Below, piece after piece: positions 33,387 to 43,800 of a stretch of 45,193 nt of DNA (positions are counted from its first letter, which is position 1; each line of letters starts with the position of its first letter). The notes beneath the pieces are model-generated. The model was not told the DNA's origin, did no database searches, and saw only the letters and a list, made by a program, of their open reading frames with translations. The translations under genes and the position numbers were made by a program. Location: the NCBI GenBank assembly GCA_964478775.1, contig CAYZJC010000010.1:1-45193 (forward strand), in the 5' to 3' direction. Source of the DNA: PNMQ01 sp964478775. Its GTDB lineage: Bacteria; Pseudomonadota; Alphaproteobacteria; Paracaedibacterales; CAIOTO01.

Positions 33387-36041
33387 TTATTTTGTGGTAG
33401 AAGGCGAATTCAGCAACTCCTGTAATTCTTCTTTGGTTTGTGCNNNNNNNNNNTTAAATTTGTCAATTTCGACACTGTTGTTTTCAATAATTTGGTTCAA
33501 ATCTTGAATGGTTGCCATAATTTCTTCGGACGCTGCAGCATTACTGTTTGCAATTTCACGAAGACTTGAAACGTTCTTATTGGTATTAAGAAGCGTATTT
33601 TTTTGATCTTCCATAATTTCAGAAACATATCTTAACATTTCGTCACTGGTATTAACGGAAGTCTTAATTTTCATCATGCTTTCATTTACCTGCGATACAG
33701 CCATAAAGGCTTCTCTGGTGCCGCTCATGGCTTGTTCCACCAGTTGTGAAATTTCTTGTGTTGAGCCTGCTGTGCTGATGGCAAGTTTACCCACTTCATC
33801 TGCCACAACTGCGAACCCCTTTCCTTGTTCACCCGCACGTGCTGCTTCAATAGAAGCGTTGAGGGCCAAAAGGTTCGTTTTGTTGGAGATTTTTTCAATG
33901 GTGTCGGTAATGGTGCTAATTTGTTTGCTGTTTTCATCTAGACGGTGAACAACTTCCATCATGTGTTGCATCAAAGTCAGACCACTATCTACATACCCTA
34001 CAGAAACTTTTGCAAGTTGACTTGCTTTGTCTGTGTTGCCAGCTGCATCAGTCATTGAAATGGTTGCTGTTTGAATTGTATCGGCCAACTGTGTGATGGA
34101 AGTTAACTGATGTTGTGCGCCAGATGTGATTTGTGACAAGGCTTCAACTGTCTGGCTACTTGCTTTGGCAATAAATTGTGTGTTATCACCAAAAATACGG
34201 ATGGAGGAAGATAACCCTGTCAATGCATTATTGACAGAGTTTTTAAGTTGCATAAACTGGCCCTTATAATCATCATGCAAGTACTGGGTTAGGTCATTTC
34301 TTTCAAGGCTTGACATCACTTCTTGAATTTCACCAAAGATAGCTGAAAGTTTGTAAATCAGTTGGTTGATACCATCTGAAATCTTAAGCATAGCACCTGT
34401 CTGACCTGCGGTTTGAATTTTCAAACTTAAGTCACCATTCACAACACCTTCAATAATTTTTTCAATTTCTTCTAGGGTTTGTAGTTCACCTGTAATATCA
34501 TTAAAAATCACCACACACCCAATGTGCTCGCGCTGACCAACATAAATAGGGGAAGCCATTACATCCATCGTTACAGAACCAAAACTCACTCTTTTCTTTT
34601 TACTTTTTTCTTCACGAATCAGTTCTTCTAGTGTCAAATGACTAAGATTTGTCATGGGACTTCCAACAATTTCTTCAAGATTCTTGTTAAGAATATTTCC
34701 AAACACATTGATAAAGGTCGGGTTGGCATATTGAATAGTAAATTCATTATCACAAATCATTAAAGGGCTCATAATATTGTCAAGGCCAGCGTGTACTTGT
34801 ATCAAATGAATACCCTTTTTGCGCATAACAGACAAGGCCCGGGCTACTTCTCCAATGTTGTCTTTACGATTGGTATGAGGGACTTCAAATTTATAGTCAT
34901 CATTTGAAAGACGTGTAATGAGTGTACCAATCGTGCTTAAGGCATAGTTGGTTTCTTCATTTACTGCATTTCTGCGAATTCTTCTGCGTTGTACAAATAT
35001 GGCAAAAATAAGCCACGCAATAACCATGAATTGACCATAAAATTTAAAATCGGCAACAAGTTTTACACTCTTATTATGTTCAAATTCACTGTCCGCTTTT
35101 CCAGACCACAACACCCAGTGTTGTGCAGGGTCATAACTATTAATGCTTTTAATGTGTGAGAACTTTAGTGTACTATCTGCTTTTCCTTCAGCAACAAACT
35201 TCATTGAACTTGCTACTTGACCAGGGTCAATTGAAATAACTTGATAACTTTTTTCTACATTAAGAAGCGCAAAATCTTTTTTTGGTATCCATTTTTGCAT
35301 TTCAGATTTTAAGATAACGACAGTAATAATGCCTTTAAGTTGACCTTGCATATCATAATAAGGCATCGAAAAAGGTACAGCTTCAAGGTCTTCCTTTTTG
35401 ACATTGTCCTTTTCTGTGTAAGCGTGTATCAGTTTTCCAGAAATCATGGCGAAATCTGCACCTTTGTAGGGGGCCTTAGCGTGATTTTGTTTTAAATACA
35501 GTAATTGTTCTTTAATTTGCTGATAGGCTTCTAAGTTATTAGCTCTGTTCTCTTTTTGGGGTGGGGCTTTTTTGTTGTTTTCTTCATCTTGTGTGAAATG
35601 AATTAATGCGCCTTCATTTTTAATTTCTAATGCGGGTGTCAGCTGTCCGCTCTGATCTTGAGGGAGTCTGTCAATAGGAGTGATATAAGCGTGTGACGCA
35701 CGCACAGTTTGTCTGAGGTTGTCATAGATTTGTTGAATGGTTTCAGCGCTGTCTGCAGAAAATTTTTGAGAAGAATGTTCTTGTTGTCGTAAAGAGGGGA
35801 GAGCACTGATTGTTTTCAAGTCATGATATAAACTTCCAAACATATTTTCAACATTGTCAACGGCTGTTTCATAGTCTGACATTTCTGATTCTTTATAGGT
35901 CTCAAATGCATTTTGATAATCTTCCTTATACTTTTGATTAATCAAAAATGACCAAAATGTAGCAGCGAAACAAAGAAATATATAGGTTGCAATTTCCTTT
36001 TGTAAAACACTTAGCTTATTGAGATTGAAAATGTCTTTCAT
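33387..36041 (-). CDS. Methyl-accepting chemotaxis protein with PAS domain (short gap near C-terminus)
   Basis: About 884 residues. TM1 is near residues 15-35 (ATYIFLCFAATFWSFLI). A large periplasmic sensor domain of about 300 residues follows, then TM2 (FMVIAWLIFAIFV). A HAMP-like segment (DNIGEVARALSVMRKKG) precedes a PAS domain (MICDNEFTIQYANPTFINVFG...VIFNDITGE). After a second HAMP-like linker (IIEGVVNGDLSLKI) comes the cytoplasmic signalling domain, with the hairpin tip KTNLLALNASIEAARAGEQG, which binds CheA/CheW. It is likely to send a sensory input to the flagellar motor. The frame is continuous across ten Ns only if the gap length leaves remainder 1 on division by 3. No ligand can be inferred. 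Confidence 0.92.
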   Translation of the reverse strand: MKDIFNLNKLSVLQKEIATYIFLCFAATFWSFLINQKYKEDYQNAFETYKESEMSDYETAVDNVENMFGSLYHDLKTISALPSLRQQEHSSQKFSADSAETIQQIYDNLRQTVRASHAYITPIDRLPQDQSGQLTPALEIKNEGALIHFTQDEENNKKAPPQKENRANNLEAYQQIKEQLLYLKQNHAKAPYKGADFAMISGKLIHAYTEKDNVKKEDLEAVPFSMPYYDMQGQLKGIITVVILKSEMQKWIPKKDFALLNVEKSYQVISIDPGQVASSMKFVAEGKADSTLKFSHIKSINSYDPAQHWVLWSGKADSEFEHNKSVKLVADFKFYGQFMVIAWLIFAIFVQRRRIRRNAVNEETNYALSTIGTLITRLSNDDYKFEVPHTNRKDNIGEVARALSVMRKKGIHLIQVHAGLDNIMSPLMICDNEFTIQYANPTFINVFGNILNKNLEEIVGSPMTNLSHLTLEELIREEKSKKKRVSFGSVTMDVMASPIYVGQREHIGCVVIFNDITGELQTLEEIEKIIEGVVNGDLSLKIQTAGQTGAMLKISDGINQLIYKLSAIFGEIQEVMSSLERNDLTQYLHDDYKGQFMQLKNSVNNALTGLSSSIRIFGDNTQFIAKASSQTVEALSQITSGAQHQLTSITQLADTIQTATISMTDAAGNTDKASQLAKVSVGYVDSGLTLMQHMMEVVHRLDENSKQISTITDTIEKISNKTNLLALNASIEAARAGEQGKGFAVVADEVGKLAISTAGSTQEISQLVEQAMSGTREAFMAVSQVNESMMKIKTSVNTSDEMLRYVSEIMEDQKNTLLNTNKNVSSLREIANSNAAASEEIMATIQDLNQIIENNSVEIDKFXXXXAQTKEELQELLNSPSTTK
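33444..33453. other. Assembly gap (10 N) in the chemotaxis protein gene
   Basis: Ten Ns between VEIDKF and AQTKEELQELL near the C-terminus. The reading frame is open on both sides and the stop at 33387 is plausible for the family. Confidence 0.9.
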
Positions 36042-36178
36042 GTAATACCACCAATGTAAAAAAATCTATACCAATAATAAGATTGCAGTAATTTCTTAGA
36101 TTCATCTTAAGTGCTAAGCTTTAAAAAATGATTAAGAACCTTAAAAATAATTACAGATGCATTTGGTACTGCATGATT

Positions 36179-36367
36179 TTATACAGAAGAAGGGGCTTCT
36201 TGTTCTTTTAATTTACGACGTCTTAAATTAGCCCTTAATGCGGCTGCCATGCGTTTTTGCTTATCTTCCTTTAAGGCTTGCTTATTTTTCTTCCGTTTTT
36301 CAGCAGCGAGCTCTTTTCCATCAATCTCATTTTGCTGTGTGGGTGCTATTGGCGATTGGTCGTTCAC
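36179..36367 (-). CDS. Small basic protein with conserved ALRANLRRRK motif
   Basis: 62 residues from GTG 36367, with AAGGAG 8-9 nt upstream. It is very rich in Lys, Arg, Ala and Glu, without hydrophobic segments. The C-terminal KRMAAALRANLRRRKLKEQ resembles a small uncharacterised protein found in many Alphaproteobacteria. The function is unknown; a nucleic-acid or ribosome-binding helix is conceivable. It starts 12 bp after the MFS gene stop, so it is probably the last gene of the gyrA operon. Confidence 0.7.
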   Translation of the reverse strand: MNDQSPIAPTQQNEIDGKELAAEKRKKNKQALKEDKQKRMAAALRANLRRRKLKEQEAPSSV

Positions 36368-36379
36368 AGTAAGCTCTCC

Positions 36380-37723
36380 TTATGCGTAGTTTTTATAAGT
36401 GTGTGTTTGTTCTTCTAAGAGTTTCTTTCTATGCTCAGCAGCATATTGCCTTAGTTTGATGAGGCATGAAAAGGCGGGCAGCATGGTGAATGCTGTGAGA
36501 ATAAAGAGTGTTCCCCACCCTAAATACTGCGCAATGGCCCCTGCAAGCATAGCAAATAAGATACGGCCTAAGTACCCAATCGCTTGCATAAAAGTGAAAT
36601 GACCCGCACTAAATGGCGACTTGCAATAAGCAGAAATTAAGGCAATAAAGGTTGTTGTTGTCATGCCAGATGAAAAACTTTCAATCCCTATTGTGATATA
36701 TAAAGCAAATAGATCATGGCCAATGTGATATTGCAGCCAAAATAAAAGGCAGCTTATAGCTTGTAGCATAATCACCAGGGCAGCAACTAACCTGTGCCCG
36801 AGGTGAAAAATGAGGTGCCCCGCTGCCATGCTTCCAATGACAGTCATAGGTATACCAAATGTTTTGGTCACATTTGCAAATTCAATTTTATTAAACCCAA
36901 TACTATACAAAAAGGGTGCAGACATAGAATGCAAGACGGTATCGGGGAGCTTAAATATAAAAATGAGTGCCAGTAAGAAATAAATGGGGCTGTGGGTTTT
37001 TAGTTCTGTAAAACTGGTTTGAAAATATGAGTGAAAAGTGTTATTGGCAAAGTAATCTAGTTGTTTACGCTCTGTTTGATAGGTATGCTTTTTATGAGGA
37101 ATAAACCACAAAGCTGGAATTGCAAAACATAAAACACATGACATCAATGTGTAGGCCATTTGCCAATCAAACCTATCTGCAAGATAGAGGGCTCCAGCGC
37201 CCCCAATGAGCATTCCAAGACGAAATCCAACAGACTCTAATGCCACAGCAAAACCATTAAGCGGGTTTTCACCACTCATTTCAATTCTGATTGTATCAAT
37301 GACAATATCAAGCGAAGCTGCAAATAATGAAATTAAAAATGAAGTGATAGCCATTTCTATGATATTATTTTGCGGTGTTAATTGACTAATCGTATACGTT
37401 GCACCCATCACACCTATTAGGGAAACAATGCCCCATATTTTAAAGGCACGTATGGGGTCTTTTTTGTATTTTAGGCCTAGGCGATCAATCCAGGGAGATA
37501 GTAAAAATTTAAGCGAATATGGCAAGGTTACCCACACAAACATCCCTATAATTGATGGGCTTATGTTCGACTCTGTAAGCCAAAAGCTTAAAGTGGAAAG
37601 AACCAGGTAAAAAGGAATACCGCTGGCAATGCCAAGAGCAAAAAAATGCAACATCAATCTGTTAAAATAACGTGACATATTTTCTACTTTTGTAATTGGA
37701 AAGGGAGCATTGCCCGCACGCAT
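36380..37723 (-). CDS. AmpG-like MFS transporter
   Basis: 447 residues with about 12 membrane segments. The N-terminus has the AmpG-type pattern GIASGIPFYLVLSTLSFWL, followed by LKFLLSPWIDR. AmpG imports anhydromuropeptides from the periplasm for wall recycling, but relatives transport other compounds. The start is uncertain: ATG 37723 lies 4 bp from the gyrA stop and ATG 37678 (MSRYFNRLMLHF) fits the family N-terminus better; neither has a clear ribosome binding site. Position directly after gyrA implies co-transcription. Confidence 0.78.
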   Translation of the reverse strand: MRAGNAPFPITKVENMSRYFNRLMLHFFALGIASGIPFYLVLSTLSFWLTESNISPSIIGMFVWVTLPYSLKFLLSPWIDRLGLKYKKDPIRAFKIWGIVSLIGVMGATYTISQLTPQNNIIEMAITSFLISLFAASLDIVIDTIRIEMSGENPLNGFAVALESVGFRLGMLIGGAGALYLADRFDWQMAYTLMSCVLCFAIPALWFIPHKKHTYQTERKQLDYFANNTFHSYFQTSFTELKTHSPIYFLLALIFIFKLPDTVLHSMSAPFLYSIGFNKIEFANVTKTFGIPMTVIGSMAAGHLIFHLGHRLVAALVIMLQAISCLLFWLQYHIGHDLFALYITIGIESFSSGMTTTTFIALISAYCKSPFSAGHFTFMQAIGYLGRILFAMLAGAIAQYLGWGTLFILTAFTMLPAFSCLIKLRQYAAEHRKKLLEEQTHTYKNYA

Positions 37724-37726
37724 CCA

Positions 37727-40525
37727 TTAATCATTTTGAGATGTTCCTGCATCAGCACTGACTTCAGTTGCTGTTGTGTCGATAACAGTTGCATCGTCAT
37801 CACTGTCGTCAGTGTCATCGTCGGTTGCATTTACAACGCTAACAGAAACGACGTGTTCGTCAGAATCCACACGGAAGATTATCACACCTTGCGCGCGTCT
37901 TCCTGTAATTCTCACTTCTTCAACATTGGTTCTAATCAAACGTCCTTGGTCAGTTACCATTAAGATTTGATCTGTTGAAAGGATAGGAGAAAGAGTCACA
38001 AGGCCGCCCGTTTTTTCGGTAATGCTCATGGCATGATAGCCTTTATTTCCACGAAGTGTGGTGCGATACTCATAGGCAGAAGAAATTTTTCCCATCCCAT
38101 TTTTAGAAATGGAAAGAATAAATTGTTCTTTTTCACGAAGCTGTGCAATGCGTTCATCATCTAATGTGATTTGTTCACTACTATTGCTTAGATTTTCTTC
38201 ATCCGCATCATAGATCAGGTTTTGTTCATCACTTTCATCACTTGCATGTTGTTCTTGTGATCGAAGCTTTGATGCGATACGTAAATATGCATTTCTCTCT
38301 TCTGGGGTTTCAGCTTTTGCTGACCTTAAAATTGACATGGCAATGACTTGGTCATCATCGGCAAGACGGATCCCCCTGACACCATTAGAATCACGCCCTT
38401 GGAAGATACGGATATCTGTTACATTAAAGCGGTTACATAAGCCTTTTTCGGTAGCTAACATAACGTCATCGTCTTGTGTACACAACGCAACTGCGATGAG
38501 TTGTTCGTCTTCATCTAGCCGAATGGCTTTCTTACCATTGGTTTGAATATTTTGGAAATCATGTAATTGATTACGACGCACATTGCCTTTTGAAGTTGCA
38601 AACATGAAATAGTTCGTGTCTAAATTAACATCATCTGGGCATACCATAATAGTGGCAATTTTCTCATTGGCTTGTAAGGGGAGTAAATTCACAATCGCAC
38701 GACCATTTGATGTTGGTGAGCCAAGCGGTAATCTGTAAACCTTCATGCGATAAACCTGACCGAGGGATGAGAAGAAATACACCTGGCAATGTGTGTTGGC
38801 AACGAAAAGCGTGTTGACACCATCTTCCATTTTTGTTGTCATGCCTGAACGACCACGGCCACCTCTGCGTTGTTCGCGATACGTTGAAAGGGGGACACGT
38901 TTGATGTAACCTTCAATACTAACTGTTACAACCATATCTTCTTTTTGAATTAAGTCTTCAATTTCTATAGCAGAGTCAGACTCTTCAATTTCAGTTTTTC
39001 TGGGTGATGCGTATTCATCACGCACAGCAATTAATTCATCTTTCATGATTTGCATCACACGTTGACGTGACCCTAATATGCTGACAAGCTCTCTGATCAC
39101 TGCCACAATAGCTTCTAAATCATCTTTAATTTTGTCGCGTTCCATGCTGGTTAGACGATGTAGGCGCAAATCTAAAATAGCATTAGCCTGTGTTTCGCTT
39201 AAGGTGTATTGCGCTTGTTCTGGAACTTTTTCTTCCATTAAGTCTAGGAAAGCAATGACACTTGCCGCATCCCACATGCGGTTCATTAGTTTGTCTTTTG
39301 CTGAGTTACGGTCGGCTGCCCCTCGAATTAAGGCAATGATTTCGTCTATATTACTAATTGCGATAGCAAATCCCAATAAGATATGTGCTTTTTCACGCGC
39401 TTTATTGAGTTCAAAACGTGTACGACGCACAATGACATCCTCACGAAATTCAATAAAGGCTTCTAGTATGGAAAGTAGCCCCAATTGTTCTGGACGACCA
39501 TGGCGAAGCGCTAACATATTATAGTTGATTGTGGTTTGTAATTGGCTATAGCGATAAAGCTGATTTAAGACAACTTCAGCTACTGCGTCCCTTTTTAATT
39601 CAACAACAATGCGAACCCCCTGACGGTTAGATTCATCACGCAGATCACTAATACCCTCAACTGTTTTTTCTTTCACAAGTTCAGCAATTTTTTCAACAAG
39701 GCGCGCTTTGTTAACTTGGTAGGGAATTTCAGTAATTACAATCGCTTCTTTTTTATCGCCTTTTACTTGTTCAAAGTGGGCTTTTCCACGTACAACAATG
39801 CCACCTCGGCCCGTTCTGAAGGCTTCATGAATGCCATAACGCCCCATGATAATCCCGCCTGTTGGAAAGTCTGGGCCTTTTACAATTTGCATAATATCCA
39901 TCAAGGAAAGGTCCGGATTGTCAATCAACGCACAGCATGCTTCTATCACTTCGCCTAGATTATGCGTGGGAATAGATGTGGCCATACCAACAGCGATACC
40001 ACTTCCTCCATTCACCAAAAGGTTTGGAAAGCGTGCTGGTAAAACGGTTGGTTCAATTTCACTTTCGTCATAGTTGGGTTTAAAGTCAACAGTGTCTTTG
40101 TCAATATCTTCTAATAAGTCATGTGCTGGCTTTGAAAGTCGTGCTTCTGTATAACGTGAAGCCGCTGCTGGGTCACCATCTAACGAGCCAAAGTTACCTT
40201 GCCCGTCAATCAAAGGAACGCGCAAACTAAATTCTTGTGTTAAACGAACCATGGCGTCATAAATAGCCATATCACCATGCGGGTGATACTTACCCATGAC
40301 TTCACCAACTACACGCGCAGACTTACGGTAAGGTCTGTTGTATTCATTTCCCGTGACTTTCATAGCGTATAAAATACGCCTGTGGACTGGCTTTAATCCG
40401 TCTCGCACATCAGGAAGAGCGCGCGATACAATCACACTCATCGCATAATCAAGGTATGATTTGCGCATTTCTTCTTCAATAGCAACTGGCTTTGTGTCGT
40501 TGTGGGAATTCGTGTTTGATGTCAT
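37727..40525 (-). CDS. gyrA: DNA gyrase subunit A
   Basis: 932 residues. Gyrase introduces negative supercoils with GyrB. The N-terminal breakage-reunion domain has the catalytic Tyr125 in AASRYTEARL, and GSLDGDPAA just before it. In the quinolone-resistance-determining region the sequence is HPHGDMAIYDAMVRL, with Met86 at the position of E. coli Ser83, while Asp90 (E. coli Asp87) is kept. The C-terminal beta-pinwheel domain has the GyrA box QRRGGRG and an acidic insertion between about residues 720 and 800 (SDESDEQNLIYDADEENLS), as is usual for Alphaproteobacteria. A disordered Asp-rich tail ends the protein. The start is followed by acidic-polar residues without clear Shine-Dalgarno. Confidence 0.97.
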   Translation of the reverse strand: MTSNTNSHNDTKPVAIEEEMRKSYLDYAMSVIVSRALPDVRDGLKPVHRRILYAMKVTGNEYNRPYRKSARVVGEVMGKYHPHGDMAIYDAMVRLTQEFSLRVPLIDGQGNFGSLDGDPAAASRYTEARLSKPAHDLLEDIDKDTVDFKPNYDESEIEPTVLPARFPNLLVNGGSGIAVGMATSIPTHNLGEVIEACCALIDNPDLSLMDIMQIVKGPDFPTGGIIMGRYGIHEAFRTGRGGIVVRGKAHFEQVKGDKKEAIVITEIPYQVNKARLVEKIAELVKEKTVEGISDLRDESNRQGVRIVVELKRDAVAEVVLNQLYRYSQLQTTINYNMLALRHGRPEQLGLLSILEAFIEFREDVIVRRTRFELNKAREKAHILLGFAIAISNIDEIIALIRGAADRNSAKDKLMNRMWDAASVIAFLDLMEEKVPEQAQYTLSETQANAILDLRLHRLTSMERDKIKDDLEAIVAVIRELVSILGSRQRVMQIMKDELIAVRDEYASPRKTEIEESDSAIEIEDLIQKEDMVVTVSIEGYIKRVPLSTYREQRRGGRGRSGMTTKMEDGVNTLFVANTHCQVYFFSSLGQVYRMKVYRLPLGSPTSNGRAIVNLLPLQANEKIATIMVCPDDVNLDTNYFMFATSKGNVRRNQLHDFQNIQTNGKKAIRLDEDEQLIAVALCTQDDDVMLATEKGLCNRFNVTDIRIFQGRDSNGVRGIRLADDDQVIAMSILRSAKAETPEERNAYLRIASKLRSQEQHASDESDEQNLIYDADEENLSNSSEQITLDDERIAQLREKEQFILSISKNGMGKISSAYEYRTTLRGNKGYHAMSITEKTGGLVTLSPILSTDQILMVTDQGRLIRTNVEEVRITGRRAQGVIIFRVDSDEHVVSVSVVNATDDDTDDSDDDATVIDTTATEVSADAGTSQND

Positions 40526-40590
40526 GAAATTCTTTTGCTTACTTAAAAATGATTAAAAAAAACTGATGACTGATACTAGCACATTTTGCC

Positions 40591-40619
40591 ATTATATAGC
40601 ATTATTTTTGTGTCAACAA
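40591..40619 (-). promoter_or_regulatory. Candidate gyrA promoter
   Basis: On the minus strand TTGTTG (40619-40614) and TATAAT (40596-40591) are spaced by 17 bp, about 66 bp before the gyrA ATG. A closer TTGACA overlaps it but would give a spacer of only 14 bp. Confidence 0.5.
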
Positions 40620-40681
40620 GATGCGTCAATTTTGGTTCTTAATGTTTGATTTTTTTCTATTGTGCTTATTTTGAGGAACGA

Positions 40682-40786
40682 ATGTGTACTATTTCGCTTT
40701 TAAAAGTGATGGTTGCGATTGCATTTCTTTTTTCTTCTGCCAGACCTGTCTCTTCTTGCTGTTTTTTATATAATCATCTAAATTAA
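40682..40786 (+). CDS. Possible small hydrophobic peptide (34 residues)
   Basis: ATG 40682 is preceded by TGAGGAACGA, with GAGGA 4 nt before the start. The peptide begins MCTISLLKVMVAIAFLFSSA and ends with PVSSCCFLYNHLN, so it looks like a signal peptide or a single membrane helix. It could be a small toxin-like or leader peptide, or the leftover of a longer exported gene. No homology is known to me. Confidence 0.25.
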   Translation: MCTISLLKVMVAIAFLFSSARPVSSCCFLYNHLN

Positions 40787-40891
40787 AATAATGTTTAAGA
40801 ATCTCTTAATGTATTATTTTTCTATGCTTGTATTTATGTTTGTGATGTGTTAATGATAGGTGAAATTAATTCAACCTTATTGAGTCATGAA

Positions 40892-43800
40892 ATGAATATG
40901 AAAAAAATAACGTCCTCATTATTATTAACTTGTACACTTTATCAAAGTCTATCGACAGCAGTTTTTGCGATGCTGTCTGATTTTCAAAGTGTTGACAGAT
41001 ATGCGCAAAGTTCAATCTTTGATAAGCAAACCTCACTTGACTTTAAAGCCAATGCTGTACATACAGCAGCTGGTGTACTGTTTTATATGCGTGATCCTGA
41101 AGGAGATTATAGCGTTATACTTGGTCAACGCGACGATAGTATAGGCTTTTGTAATTTTGGGGGCCAGTCAGATGAGAAAGATGAAACCTTGCATGTGACG
41201 GCTGCGCGGGAATGTGCTGAAGAGTCAATGGGCCTGTTCGCTGTGCATGAATATTTTTTGTCACATTCTCCTTTTGCTGATCTTTATGTCTATGATCAGC
41301 ACTCTGGTGATAAAAAGTTATACCGTATGTATTTACAAGAAGCTGAATATGTTGAGGAATCACGTTTTAATCAAAAGTTAGATGAATCAACTTATGTTCA
41401 TAGTCAAGAATATAGGTGCTTCAAATCTTTTAAAGCACGCGATTTATTGAAGGCGGTTAGCAATCATTCACTTGATGTACAAATCTCATCTTTTGAGACC
41501 GTAACACTATATGAGCCTTTATATAATATGTTATCTACCCCCTTTTACGTGCAAGCACTTAACAATCTTGCAAAGGGGAAAAGACCTGTTCCTGCACAGG
41601 CAGCACACCATGCAAGCTATCTGAAACGAGCAGACTTTGCGGTGTTAGGTGATGGAAGAGTACGCACAAGGCAAGCTGCACATTTAGATTTTGAAAAAGT
41701 TGCAAGACAAGCTGGAGAGCAAGGTCTTGATAATGCACGTCGGGCTAAAGAAGAAATGGAACATATTAAGCTATTGCAACAGCAAGGACACTCTATTGAT
41801 GCAATGAAAATCAGCCCAAATGCATATGCTTTCGTGCCTTTTGGAGAGAAAGAAGAAAAGCAGTTCTCTTATGCTGAAGCTTTTCGTCAACGCATGCTTA
41901 TGGCATTAAAAGAAAAGTTTCAAAACAAGCAAAAGGTTGAGCAAGTGGTTGAAAGCACGCTATCGTCTGGTAGGTATACGATGACGGAAGGGCACTTAAT
42001 GCTTGTGCTTGGTCATGGCTATGTAGAACCTCAAGATATTTCTGACCCGCATCAATGCCGTATTGCCAACATTGAAAACATCAAAAAATATTTTAAAAAA
42101 TATAATAAGATGGAGTTCATAAATAAAGTTGAAAATGCTGAATGTAAAGATGAGAATGAAGAAAAAGACGAGAGACGAAAATCTGAATTTAAAAGAACGC
42201 TTAATGTAGATGCGCGTTTTATTGAACGTCTTGCTGATGTCATGGATAGAGAAAGACATGAGTGGGTAACTACAGGTCGATTGCCTGTTTACCACGGAAC
42301 AACAAGTGAAAATGGGCACGCTTTTAAAATTGCCTCAATCATTAACAACCATTTGACCTTAAACTCTACAAATCATCTTACACGTCTGCGTTATACAGAC
42401 CTTTATTTTCACAATACCCCAGCTACAATGATTGAAGATATGGAATGTTTTTCAAGTGAACACTATGAAAATGGTAATCGTGACCGCAGATTGTTTGGCA
42501 ATTTTGTGCTGACAGCAGGGCGTCAAACTTCAAGGTCCACATCCTCTACTGTTGAATATTGGGGGAATAATCATAGTGTTGATGATCCTAAGGTGAAAAA
42601 AAGATTTGAAGAAGGCACGACGCTTTTGGGAATGAATCTGAGTTACGAGCCTTATGAGTCTTTATATCAGCAGTATATCGCAGATACAGGTACCGCTTAT
42701 GGCAATTCATTATTGCTACAAATGTTTATCACACCACAAGCCCTCAATCAATTTACTGTAACTGAATATATGGATGAAAAAGTAACATCTGTGGCTTATC
42801 AGGCAGCGCAAGCTGAGTATGAAAGACTCTTTCATGAGGGGAAAGAGGATTTTTCTCCCAATAATTCGGCAGATTCTGCTGTAACAGTGTACTGTCAACA
42901 CTCAGAAGAAAAGAAGGGCTTTTTTGGTGAAGTCAGATTATTACTACACCCTGAGCTGATGCGTGATTCATCACAATTTGTGACCTACTCTCATGACTTT
43001 TTCCCACTTAACGAACAAAAGAGCAAGAGTTTTAAGGATAAGCTGAGTGCCATAACTGCTGCAAACCTGGGGAAGTGGTTTTCACAAAATACCGCCCTGA
43101 TACCTGGCAGCTTGATGGAGACACCAACCGCAAGAAACCTTTATAAAATGGTTCGTACACACTTGACTAATTCAATCGTGGAAGATAAACCCAATACACA
43201 AAGCTTATTACATTTAGTTCGATTTGGTCATAATGAAGGTTTGACTACATTACTGATGACTTGCCCTGATCTTATACAGTCAATTTCTCATGTCGAATTT
43301 TTTAAGACCGCCTATGCAAGTGGAAAATTTGAGACGATGGAACTCGTATTTGATAAAATTATCCAAAAACCAATTTCAAGTGTATTGGATGTTAAGCATA
43401 TATTTGCAATATTAGAAGTGGATTATTGTGAGAAATTTACGAGTTCATTTAATTATATTCTGGAAAATTATGATTTTTCTATGATGTATGAATCCGTTAT
43501 GCCTGCAACTATTAAAAAACGGCTAGGCCAGTTGGCTTTGTTAAAAGGTGATGCGGAATCTATTTCCCTTGTTCATAATAAAATTAGACCCTATACCCTG
43601 CAGGATATTGTAGATACAATTATTCCATTTGACTGTTATTCATATGAATTCCCAGTTAGTATTAAGGCACTCATAGATATTGGTGTAGTCACTGAAGTTG
43701 AATTAGCTAGCTTAACAATTAATATAATGGATAATCGTAAATCTTATGACGATATACGACAACACAGTAGAAACTTGTTGGCTGCATTGCTTGAAGAGGG

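Larger units (their letters stand above)
40526..40846. other. AT-rich divergent intergenic region between gyrA and the Nudix effector-like gene
   Basis: About 320 bp. It contains the candidate gyrA promoter, two short plus-strand reading frames (40621-40674, 17 residues, and 40682-40786, 34 residues) and otherwise AT-rich sequence in which I see no RNA gene, repeat or hairpin. Confidence 0.6.

Noticed and set aside
37727..40525. Several open frames of 60-150 codons on the strand opposite gyrA
   Set aside because: They lie entirely within the well-supported gyrA gene, have no ribosome binding sites or recognisable domains and reflect its codon composition.
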